Below are positions 25,501-34,527 of a stretch of DNA of 64,000 nucleotides, piece by piece (within the stretch, counting starts at the first letter, position 1; every line of letters starts with the position of its first letter). The stretch is from Alitta virens (lineage: Eukaryota > Annelida > Polychaeta > Phyllodocida > Nereididae). The translations under genes and the position numbers were made by a program. The stretch covers positions 30,143,250-30,207,249 of the forward strand of contig OW028579.1 of the NCBI GenBank assembly GCA_932294295.1, given 5' to 3'. Below the pieces are notes generated by a model. That model saw only the letters and a program-made list of their open reading frames with translations. It ran no database searches and was not told where the DNA came from.

Positions 25501-28500
25501 TTTTCGCTGTCAAGTTTCTGTGTCAGGCACATATATGCACAACCACAGCAATAAATTCGCCCTACAATTATTTAGTTTCAATGCTATTTGAGCTATTCAT
25601 CACAAACTTCTTCTGATCTAGTGCACAGATAACATGTCACACTGACTGTATGTTGGCCCCATGTTGGCCCCATTGAATGATATCTGGCCAATGTCGGACC
25701 AATTTCCAGATAGCATTCCGAATTGAGACTAACATTGGCCAACAGCGTGCCAATGCTGAGCAAATCTAGCATGAAGCAAGTATCTGTGTCATTCTGCAAC
25801 CAGGCCACATTTAGAAAAGAAATGTGTTTAAAAGTGTACAATATAGTTCTAAGACAATCAGCTGGCGAAGCAAAAAGATATCTATACTGTAGGATTACTT
25901 GAACAGTTTCTGTTCTATGTCGCACCTTCAGCGTCAATCTCCAACATACAAAACGGGTGCCCTCGGACAACAATTTCTTGGAGAATAATCCCAAAACTGT
26001 AGACATCTGCCTTCTGGGTTCCTTTTTGACGCAATTCTTCATCTCTGAGCAATTCTGGAGCGGTCCATAGCAACTCTAAATAGTTATAAATAAATAGATC
26101 AATTGATAATTACATAAATAAAAATAAAACAAGGAAGTACAATATTTGACCGAAGTTTTCATACAATACATTTAAGTTGTTATGCATGACTGACAGCTAA
26201 AAGAATAATTATTTATTGAAAGCAATAATCTTAGATAGATAGATAGATAGACGGATAGGCAGATAGACAGATAGATATACATATACACAGACAGATAGAT
26301 AGATACATAGATAGATACATAATACATAGATACATACATAGATACATAGATAATAGATAGGATAGATAGCTAGATAGATAGACTAATAGATAGATAGATA
26401 GATAGCTCGATAGACAGATAGATAGATCGATAGATAGACCAATAGATAGACCGATAGATAGATAGATAGATAAGATAGATAGATAGACTAGTAGATAGAT
26501 AGATAGATAGATACATAATACATAGATACATAGATAGATAGATAGAATAGTTAGGATAGATAGCTAGATAGATAGACTAATAGATAGATAGGATAGATAG
26601 CTAGATAGACAGATAGATAGACCGATAGATAGATAGATAGATAGGATAGATAGATAGACTAGTAGATAGATAGACTAGTAGATAGATAGACTAGTATATA
26701 GATAGATACATACATACATAATACATAGATACATAGATAGAATAGTTAGGATAGATAGCTAGATAGATAGACTAATAGATAGATAGGATAGATAGCTAGA
26801 TAGACAGATAGATAGATAGTTAGATAACCTTTGGAAGTGAGGCTCCTGTGGATGGCATATCTTTCATGCATGCCTGCTATCCCATAATCCGTCAGTTTCA
26901 GGACCCATCTGGCATCTATTACGCAATTTCCGCTTTTTAGGTTGCCATGGCAACGAAGAGGACTGTTTTGCAGGTACTTCATTCCCTGGAGATAGCAAGC
27001 AATAAGGCATATAGTACAATAAGACATGTTTGGCACAGATGGAGACTAGTTTTGCCCGTATGGTCACAGACTTAGTAGTAGGCCTAGAGAGTGTACTATA
27101 CACATGAATCTCACACTAGAATCTGTATGACGACTATGATACTTTATTTTGCCTCACTGACTTTGGAAAAATATGCAAATATAACTGTCTTTTCAAACAA
27201 ACCAAAAGTTTGGTATTGATGTCAAAACGAAGATATAGATTTGAGTAAAATTACATATATGTAAATTGAATTAATGGTTTAGATGATCAAACATATGAAA
27301 ATATCAAAAGACTTGATGTTCGGGATCCGTAAACTAATAATTATCGAAGAATATCCTTAGATAAGATAAGATAAAGTACAGTCGGTGGGGACAATAAAAC
27401 AAATAACATAAGCTACAGTAGCTTTTAACAGACAAACCTGTTTGACGTAAACTTTAACAGAGTAATTATCGCAGAATTATCAAATTTAAGTTTATGTTCA
27501 GCTTACCTTAATTAGATCTGTGATTAACGATAGCTTGAAATCCCAGTCTAGTTTGATATTTTCATTGCTTATGATATCCTGAAATAATAAAATAGTTCAT
27601 TCTATGACATTTTATGACTGTTGTGGTCAGGCATTTGCCTGCTAATCTGAGGCAGCAGGTTCCAACCCCTTCCAAGGCATGGACCCAGATATAGCATTCC
27701 AAATCGTGCCAGCGTCGTTTCTATATTGGCTGGCATTGGAACAACATCGTATCAACATCACTTATGTCGCACCAATGTTTGTCTGATTTGGAATGTTTTC
27801 CAAATCGTGCCAATGTCATTTCTATATTGGCTGGCGTAGGAACAACATCGTATCAACATCACTTATGTCGCACCAATGTTTGTCTGATTTGGAATGCTTT
27901 CCAAATCGTACCAACGTCGTTTCTATATTGGCTGGCGTTGGAACAACATCGTATCAACATCACTTATGTCGCACCAATGTTTGTCTGATTTGGAATGCTT
28001 TCCAAATCGTGCCAATGTCGTTTCTATATTGGCTGGCGTTGGAACAACATCGTATCAACATCACTTATGTCGCACCAATGTTTGTCTGATTTGGAATGCT
28101 TTCCAAATCGTGCCAATGTCGTTTCTATATTGGCTGGCGTTGGAACAACATCGTATCAACATCGCCAAATCGTATCCAAATCGTGCCAATGTTATATATT
28201 TGCTGGTGTCAGAACAAAGTCGTATCCACATCGCCGATGTTGCACAAGTGTTTGCCCGATTTGTAATGTTATCCAGGGAGGAGTAAGCCAGACACTCATA
28301 CAACCACTGCTTCACCTCACCTAGGTGTAATGGGTACCTGGCAATAGGTACTACTACCACCCAGATAGCATTCCAAATCGTATCAACGTTGGCGCGATGT
28401 CGGTGATGTCAAAAATATATTGCTCTGACGGCGGCTGATATGGAAACGACGTTGACCCGATTTGGAATGCTGTCTGGGTAGTGGTACCACGTGTATGAGC

Positions 28501-31500
28501 TCTTAAGCTCTCCATGTTTAAGTACTTAATTCACATTCATTGCTCTATACTCCCTAAAGAGTTGTAGAAGATACAGTCAGATGATGACTCAGATCCAGTT
28601 ATAACGAGCTATTTTGAGACTGTCAAAAAGCGTCATTCACATGAAACATGGAATAGACAGGTACAAAACTATAAATTATACAAGTAGTAGAATATATATA
28701 TATGTCATTTAAAATAAACATGTAATAACAACATTAAATAAAAATAAAATAAAATAAAAATACAGATCGAGGCACAAAACCCATTCCTGTAGTCACCTTG
28801 TTATTTTTGCTATAAGAGTCCTCATTATAAGGTCCATCTGTAGCACGTAAAAGTTGATCAACATTTGATCATTGGAAGAAACATTTAAAAAGGACTAACA
28901 TTAATTTTGCGAAATGTATATCGAGATCATTGTTCAGGAACTGATCTTACACACCACATATAACAAAGCCCGGCTATAACGAAAACTTTTTGCCAGTTCC
29001 AAATGGTTTGTTATAAAAGGATCAGACTATATGAATTTGTGCATGTAAGTACAGTCAAAGCAATATATACACTGCATATAGACTTACCTCTAAACTATTT
29101 CTATGGCAGTATTCCATCACAAGGCATACTTTGTCAGGGTCTGAATAAAGCCCTACAAAAGCGTTGATATTTTCATTCCGAAGATCTCTCAACTGCAATA
29201 GAAAAGAATAGAATAAAATAGAATAAGATACAATACAATACAATTTGTGAGATGGATGGGTGTACAAACATTCTCATTAAAGATTACAATTTGCCAACCT
29301 TTCAGATATTTCAAGGACATGCTACTAGATTTATATGACGTTCTCTTGAGTTAGTTTCCGCGTCTATGAAATGTCATGTAAATCTTGACCAAACTTAGTA
29401 CAGTGTAGGTAAATCTTACTAAATTCTACAATATTTATTATTTTGTCTGAACTTCAGAATATTACAGACAGAAAAAAAAATTTACTGAGTAATTTACCTT
29501 AACAAAATATGTTCTCAGCTTGAGATGGTCTGTTGTAAATATGAATTTAATATAAAAAGTGAGACTTACTTGCTTTAAGAAAAGCAAAGTTTTGCTCCTC
29601 ATAACAAAACCCTTTATTCCCAAATCTTTCAAGTAGACAAGATCACCCTGGAAAGAGCAGAAAAAATGACATGCAGAAAGACAAATATTTGTTCAGGAAG
29701 AAGACAGGCCTATACAAACAACAAAGCGGAAGAGTGTCACATCGGAAGGAAGGAAAGAAGGGAAAAAGGAAAGATTTTGTTTTGCAATTCTTGTAATCCA
29801 GACCATGTATGCAATACTCAGTTATACCCAGATAGCATTCCAAATCGGCCCAGCATCGTTTCCATATAGGCCACTGTCGCTGCGACATCCTGTGAAATGA
29901 TTTGGATTGCTATTTGGGTAACCATTACTTTGTAACAGCCCCAAATTATAGTAGTTATAAGTGAGTCTGACTGCATAAACACTTATGAGAACAATTATTT
30001 GGTACTGGAAAAAAGCCTTCGCTATATCCGGGCTTCATGATATACGGGTCTGGAGCAGGTGTAAAAAGGTCTAGGGAAAAAAGAATCCGACTCTGGTTGA
30101 TGACCACTATATATATATATATATCCACTCTTGTTCTAAGCATATTTGTTTTAAATGGGTTCGACCGTATAATCATTGATCATAAAATGAAGGGTTAGAA
30201 CCTACAACCTGGCATGGAGGAACACAGTAGATCCTCCTTAATTGTTGTGTGCCAAGCCTGCTGATGTTATGTGTAATGGGCTGCGTCCTCCCCATGAAGT
30301 TGAAAAGGCTAATGCTTGAACAGGTCGGTCAAGGGTGTAATTGTAAAGTTGGTTGATACTTAAATTTACAAATTACACTTTTTTGAAATAGGTTGCAAAT
30401 ACTCTAAAATTTATATTTTTTCAGCAGGAAGCTAATTTCTATTTTTTATTTTATTTTTTGCCTAAGTACTCTCATCTGAAATTTGGTCAACCAACGTGAT
30501 TCAATCTAAATGCCAAAATATATGATGAATATATAAAAAGAAAAGAAGTTCACAACTTGAAATGAATCGTCTGACCTGACTTTGCTCTGTATTCAGTGTA
30601 CGTCAATCGGGAAGATTAAAAAGACTAGGCGATTTCTCATCATCACAGGTAAATTGTAAAGGATGCTAGTTACAGGGTTTGTGAGATTCACTGTAATTAG
30701 AGTTCAAAGGAAGTGAGGTATTAAGGGTCAATGACCTCATTTCTAAGCACTTTTTTGACCTGTCAGTGCCACAGTGCTGGAGTAAGGACAGAGGGAATTA
30801 CTCTGCAATATATTATTAGTTTTTTTTAATGTATTTTGTGATTCGATACAGTCGTATATTGTGTTAGAATAATCTCATTATCGTCTGAATTCAAATTCAC
30901 ATTTGTTGAAACTTTTCACACAGACAAAGAAACGTTATATATCATGCGTTAATTACCTCACAAAAGATAGCTGAATGAAAATGAATTCAATAATTTAATT
31001 TAATTCCATGACTAAACAATCCAATAAAATAACTTTATCATTATGTAACTCTTCTTATTACAACTAAAGTTATCTTAGAAGACATGCAATCTTTATGTGA
31101 TGCTTGTTACTTAATGTTTCATTGCAGTAGATCAGAAATTAATGATGTTCAAATTGATTCCATTACTATCTCAGTGAAGCCATGACTCGCTGGAAAAGCA
31201 TGCTCGTTTGAGTCATTTTCCTCCTGATTAATTCTTGGTCTTTAATTCGTGGTTTACCCCTTAATTTGGGGCCTTGATCTAGGGACACTGGTCCTTAAGA
31301 CATGCAAAAGTCATAATGCTGGAAGTCTTTAATTGATGATTAGTTCCGTCGTGCGCTCTTTACCTTCCCGAACTGAGCGATCATCATCCGGTTGAGGTAA
31401 TCTCACGACATGATCATTGAACATATCCGCATGATATCTTTCCATTTTCAGGCAATCGCAATAATGCGGTTCATAGTTTTCTCTTCGTTTGTTTGTCGTT

Positions 31501-33964
31501 CATTAGTTTGATTTGTACGAGGAGCTCGAAGGATCATTTTATCTGCCTTTGCCAGCCAACATACCACAATGGCCTATGTTGGTCTGATGATGATGATACC
31601 ACTATCCGGTATGATATTTGGGTTGTATTATCATCATTGTAAAAATAACATAAATTAGTTTTTGAAAATATTCTTCTTCAATCTTCATCCGTGACATCAT
31701 GAGGGTTTACAGCCGCTGATTGGTCAATTCTGTAAACATCAAATCTAGTATGACTGGAGTGTGATGTCACCCTTTACTATAAGTTCATCACACTGAAAGC
31801 CCAAAGCTTCTTGCTTTGCACATTTTTGGAGCATTGCTGCTGATCAGAAACCGCTAACTTTGCTTGATTTAGTCAAACTGTTAACTGCTTAACTGAACTA
31901 ACGTTGAGATGGGAGCAATTTTTACACTTTCCTTACTTATATAAAGCAGCAAAAACTAAAATTTTCTTAGTGGGGTCTCCCGCCATAATGTAAAATTGTT
32001 GTTAATATAGTGCTAATTTTCATGTAAAATGGCAAATAAATGTATCTGAATCTGATGTGAAGTCTTTTAAAGCTGGATTAGGCTTTTACCATTGGGCCAT
32101 CTGTAGCACTGCTGCTGATTAGAAAGTAACTTTACTTGATTTAGTCAAACTGTTAACTGCTAAACTGAACTAATGTTCATCATGCTACCTCGTTTGGTTT
32201 GAGTTTTGTTATGTTTCTTTGGGAAATAAAGCAAGTTCTCTAGAGGATATACATTTTGCACCCAGAATGCTTGACACTTGTCATGGTATACACTGTAATC
32301 ATCACAAACTTACATAAATAGAAAATCACCCTTTAACACTATTGGCCTCTGATGTAAAGGTATGAAAAAACGCACTTAGACCATTTCGATGTGATACAGC
32401 ATCTAAAGGAATAAGTATAGGTTGGAAATTGGCTAGGTGCTACAGTGCATAGGAGAAAAAGAACATTTTCCTTTGAAGCAAATAGTTTTCTAGCCTATTG
32501 CTTACATCCCTTCCATAATGATGCACTGGTAAGCCAATTTCTCTGCTGATTTTATCCATCTGATATATAAGGATTAAAGAAAGTATTCAAAATATCTAAA
32601 TAGACGAAGTCTCTCTTATTTAAATTCGATACGCTTAAGAAAATTAGAAAAAAAAAGAAAAAGCGACATGAAAAGATGAGCCGGGCTCTGATTTGATGAA
32701 TACATGACCCGCTACGCTAAACTTCAGTCCGATTGCCAAATGGTAACAGAGCATGTCAGCTCATTAGGCTATGGGTTTGATTCCAAAATGGCAGTACATT
32801 TGCCCAGATAGCATGCAGGTAAGCAGAAGGTTCGCCCATCAATCAACGCCAGGCAAATTTTAAGACGACGTGGCATAGTGAGATTTTGTTCCAACATGGA
32901 CGATGCCAAACCATGGAAAGCTGTCCGGTGGTGAGAATTATCATTCAAAGTAAATTTGAACCCACACGTAGGACCAATGTTAATATGTGTAGCAGTAAAG
33001 GGGCTTCACCATCAGGCCATACCTGTATCTATAATAGTTATCGAGATATATTGGGTGGAAATGTTACTTACGTTATATCTTGCATATTCAGTGAACTGGG
33101 AAAGTTCTTTAAAGCTGCTGTTTGATAAGGAAGGTTGGGAATTCTTGATGAGGTCAGGTTTGTCCAACATTGTTGATCTCGTGGATTGAAACTGAAAAGA
33201 AAGAAAGAATGAAATAATGAATGAATGAATGAAACTAATTTTGGAGTTTGTTAACATAGAAATCAATCAATCAATTAATCAACCAATTAATCAACCAAAA
33301 GTTCGTGAATTAATTGGATTAATTTATTGTAATTGCCGAAAATTAAATAAATTCAATCGAAAAATTCAAATTAATTGGACAACAAAAATAATATTTCTGA
33401 CATCAATATCTTGAATGACTGACCTTTCATAGCTGTTTACGACTATTACTCATCCATGACTACTGACATAAATGACTTTAGCTGACTAACTTATTGGGTT
33501 AAAAAGGGGATCATTCATTCTAGAGACACTCAGTTTAAACTGTGTTATGTATCCGTGAATGATTACAGAAAATGTAGTAAAATTAATCAATCAATCAATA
33601 AGTAAGTTATCCATCATTCAATCCAAGCAAATATGCAAAGCATATTAAAAGCCAAATTGACTGATTTGGAAACCAGTCTCAAAGACTTGGAAGTTAAACT
33701 CCAGATTACGTCATGTGAACCCAGGACTCCCATTGGCCAAGGCGAATATTCCCTCAACCAATGAGAGTCCTGGATTCACATGACATCTTCTGCAGTTCAG
33801 CTTCCAAGTTTCTGAGATTAGTTTCCAAGTCAATGAATTTGCTGTAATGAATCTCTACCTGTGAATTTTTGCGTAGTGACTTGGGAGACAGGAAAATCAT
33901 GTCTTCCTCTGTGAGTATTATTTTGTTGGGTCCTTTTTGCATCTCTTTGATTGCTAGCTTCTTT
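16515..33964 (-). CDS. Receptor guanylate cyclase, complete cytoplasmic region (16 exons)
   Basis: Converts GTP to cGMP. Exons: 33859-33964, 33072-33191, 29570-29647, 29088-29192, 27507-27578, 26829-26985, 25926-26075, 24729-24900, 24086-24226, 23513-23598, 23255-23361, 21830-22004, 20032-20130, 19080-19171, 17581-17663, 16515-16638. All phases agree and give 621 residues to a TAA stop. Residues about 75-320 are the kinase-homology domain: HGNLKSGN replaces the catalytic HRD loop and TDYG replaces DFG, so it is a pseudokinase; [10 protein letters not shown] and [12 protein letters not shown] follow. A signalling helix ([19 protein letters not shown]) leads to the cyclase domain: FSDIVGFT and GDAYMV (metal Asp pair), Glu in [10 protein letters not shown] and Cys in RYCLFGD (guanine choice), Asn and Arg in NTASRM (transition state). 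All are intact. The tail is Ser/Lys-rich. Transmembrane and ligand-binding exons are not visible. Confidence 0.93.
16668..16774. repeat. 22-bp AT-rich tandem repeat, about five copies
   Basis: Near-perfect copies of ATTAAAAATATAAATATCAA(AT) in the last intron of the cyclase gene, about 30 bp inside the intron. Confidence 0.85.
17816..17860. repeat. Purine-rich and AAC microsatellite
   Basis: GAAGAAGGAGAAGAAG grades into (AAC)n inside a cyclase intron. Confidence 0.7.
18092..18189. mobile_element. Palindromic MITE, CCCAGATAGC family, copy 3
   Basis: CCCAGATAGAATTCCAAATC ... GATTTGGAATGCTTTCTGGG, 98 bp. The interior has CAGCGTCGTTTCTACATCG and CGCGCCGACGTTG. Confidence 0.8.
18594..18882 (-). 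mobile_element. GATA microsatellite plus SINE (antisense)
   Basis: (GATA)n at 18594-18620 abuts a SINE read on minus: A-box-like TGGTCTAGTGGTAAGACG and B-box-like GGTTCAAGCCC near 18865-18815, then the shared body with TAAATTGGTGG and GTAAAAGATCCCACAC. It lies in a cyclase intron. The element at 39100-39366 is a close copy in the same orientation. Confidence 0.65.
18888..19014. mobile_element. Palindromic element, CATGGCCAAATGTGCC family, copy 1
   Basis: ACATGGCCAAATTTGCTACG at the left and GCACGTGGCACATTTGG at the right. The centre holds ACGCATGG repeats. It is directly adjacent to the SINE end. Confidence 0.7.
19341..19423. mobile_element. Palindromic element, CATGGCCAAATGTGCC family, copy 2
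   Basis: CTACATGGCCAAATGTGCCA ... TGGCACAATTGGCCATGTAG: an 83-bp near-perfect palindrome, the cleanest copy of the family. Confidence 0.8.
19430..19650. mobile_element. Repeat family with CTAAAGCCAGC / GCTACAGC words, copy 1
   Basis: Shares GGAATTGTCTGGCTATAG, AAGCCGGATCTAAAA and the right-hand GGCTTTAGCCAG...GCTACAGC block with 42990-43290 (same orientation) and 41440-41660 (inverted). It carries internal inverted repeats and no coding capacity. Confidence 0.55.
19652..19741. mobile_element. Palindromic element, CATGGCCAAATGTGCC family, copy 3 (partial)
   Basis: GGATAAACGCATGGAAAACG is followed by its inverted partner and then AAACGCACGTGGCAC...GGCCATGTA. The left terminus is missing. Confidence 0.65.
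20200..21100. other. Cyclase intron, nothing recognised
   Basis: No exon with splice sites on either strand and no repeat family recognised. Confidence 0.4.
21118..21345. repeat. TCTTA pentanucleotide microsatellite split by a MITE
   Basis: (TCTTA)n, with TCTTG variants, runs at 21118-21162 and resumes at 21265-21337. It is interrupted by the palindromic element at 21167-21264, so the element inserted into a pre-existing array. Confidence 0.85.
21167..21264. mobile_element. Palindromic MITE, CCCAGATAGC family, copy 4, with TA target duplication
   Basis: TA-CCCAGATTGCATTCCAG ... TTTGGAATGCTATCTGGG-TA, 98 bp. Both sides carry TA and the flanks are the same simple repeat, giving an unusually clear insertion footprint. 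A TA target points to Tc1/mariner-type mobilisation (family knowledge). Confidence 0.85.
21555..21795. mobile_element. Diverged members of the CCCAGATAGC MITE family
   Basis: Two diverged relatives lie next to cyclase exon 21830-22004. One is around 21590-21665 (GACGTTGGTTGG, GGAATGTTTTCTGGG), the other around 21701-21795 (CCATTCCAAATCGGGTCAGC ... TTTTGAATGCTATTTG). Confidence 0.55.
22131..22248. mobile_element. Palindromic MITE, CCCAGATAGC family, copy 5
   Basis: CCAAGATAGCATTACAAATC ... GATTTGGAATGCTATCTGGG, 118 bp, with GTTGGCGCGATG inside. Confidence 0.8.
22899..23095 (+). mobile_element. tRNA-headed SINE
   Basis: A-box-like GATGGTCTAGTCATGAAAGC and B-box-like AGTTCAAATCCTG, then a body ending TCATCATTACATCTGCC, the 3' tail shared with the other SINEs. 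Confidence 0.5.
23791..23895. mobile_element. Palindromic MITE, CCCAGATAGC family, copy 6
   Basis: GTGCATTCCAAATTGAAAC ... CCAATTTGGAATGCTATCGG. The outermost bases have diverged; the interior has GATGTTGATACGATGTTG. Confidence 0.7.
24551..24735 (-). repeat. Tandem duplication of a cyclase exon end with its splice donor
   Basis: Reading minus from the true donor at 24728, the last bases of exon 24729-24900 (CTCAAAGACAT..., then AAAGGAAA|GTAAGT) and the following intron bases recur twice, with a period near 77 bp and a poly-A spacer. A shorter internal duplication adds more copies. Five GTAAG sites result: the true one plus four at about 24670, 24650, 24595 and 24570. Reading on past the true donor meets TAA at once. 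Confidence 0.85.
25640..25775. mobile_element. Diverged CCCAGATAGC-type sequence pair
   Basis: GAATGATATCTGGCCAATG faces CCAGATAGCATTCCGAATTG, the reverse arrangement of the usual element, so the right end of one copy abuts the left end of another. Confidence 0.5.
26230..26825. repeat. About 600-bp TAGA/GATA microsatellite
   Basis: Interrupted (GATA)n with GACA and TACATA variants and internal duplications: the block with AATAGTTAGGATAGATAGCTAG occurs at about 26546 and again at about 26740. It fills most of a cyclase intron and ends only 4 bp from the donor-side exon edge at 26829. Confidence 0.9.
27684..28278. mobile_element. CCCAGATAGC MITE expanded into a 101-bp tandem array
   Basis: Starts CCCAGATATAGCATTCCAAA. 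The interior is then repeated about five times with an exact 101-bp period (TTTCCAAATCG at about 27797, 27898, 27999 and 28100). A terminal half-copy ends TTGTAATGTTATCCAGGG. Each unit carries both arms (TTCCAAATCG and ATTTGGAATGCT), so whole palindromes are tandemly amplified. Confidence 0.85.
28360..28478. mobile_element. Palindromic MITE, CCCAGATAGC family, copy 7
   Basis: CCCAGATAGCATTCCAAATC ... GATTTGGAATGCTGTCTGGG, 119 bp, 80 bp from the tandem array of the same family. Confidence 0.85.
29827..29918. mobile_element. Palindromic MITE, CCCAGATAGC family, copy 8, with TA target duplication
   Basis: TA-CCCAGATAGCATTCCAAA ... TTTGGATTGCTATTTGGG-TA, 92 bp. A second clear case of flanking TA. 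Confidence 0.85.
30200..32790. other. Cyclase intron and 80-bp direct repeat
   Basis: No exon seen. A block of about 80 bp, GCTGCTGATCAGAAA ... TTTAGTCAAACTGTTAACTG and on to CTGAACTAA, occurs at about 31833-31903 and again at about 32111-32174. The 31.1-31.6 kb part is of high complexity, with TAATTGAT/TTAATTC words and no repeats, and could be a regulatory island. Confidence 0.35.
33210..33300. repeat. GAAT / CAAT microsatellites
   Basis: (GAAT)n at 33207-33233 and (CAAT)n/(AATC)n at 33261-33297, just outside cyclase exon 33072-33191. Confidence 0.7.
33652..33841. mobile_element. Palindromic element, second MITE family, copy 1
   Basis: Arms GACTTGGAAGTTAAACTCCAG / CAGCTTCCAAG and inner arms CCAGGACTCCCATTGG / CCAATGAGAGTCCTGG, with TGACGTCATGTGAA-like words. 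It ends 18 bp from the donor of the first cyclase exon found. Confidence 0.75.
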
Positions 33965-34527
33965 CTGTAAAAAAAGAAAGAGTATACAATAGAAGCAACA
34001 AAGCCAGAAAAAAAGTCACAGCTGCTCAATGTTGGCCTAACATTACCCACACTGGATCAACAACATCGGGCTAATATTTTCTGTGCGAGTGAACAAGGGA
34101 GACACAAATGTAACTTTTCAGTGTCAACAACTTCTGTTCAGAATTTAAAAAAATAAAATAAACTCGACGACCAGAGGTCTTCATGCAAAAGCTTGATGAC
34201 TTGTAGCTATAATATTTATTCACTTTCACCATTCTATTTAATATTCTGATACGTGATTAGCACATTATGTGTGGATTAGTTCCTGTTGGTCTGGATATTA
34301 ATAATAGGGTAATAAAAACATATCTTGGACTTCAAAAAGGACAATTAGTACTATTAAGCGCCTCTATTTGTTCAATAACCACCAGATTAAATAAGAGATA
34401 TGCACATCCGTGTCGTGTTTTGTTGGAATAAATCATCCTGTTGCAGGAACATTAGTTCCAATATTCTTGATATATTCTAAATTTTTGTATCACTAGGACC
34501 ATTGAATCAGATGGCTCCGTAAGGATC

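Noticed and set aside
26746..27036. Start Met and C-terminal extension of the frame containing HGNLKSGN
   Set aside because: The part beyond 26829 is GATA microsatellite translated as Tyr/Leu/Ser repeats; the exon ends at 26829 and phase matches the next exon.
28061..28360. 99-residue minus-strand frame and the 98-130-residue plus frames nearby
   Set aside because: They are translations of the 101-bp tandem MITE array.
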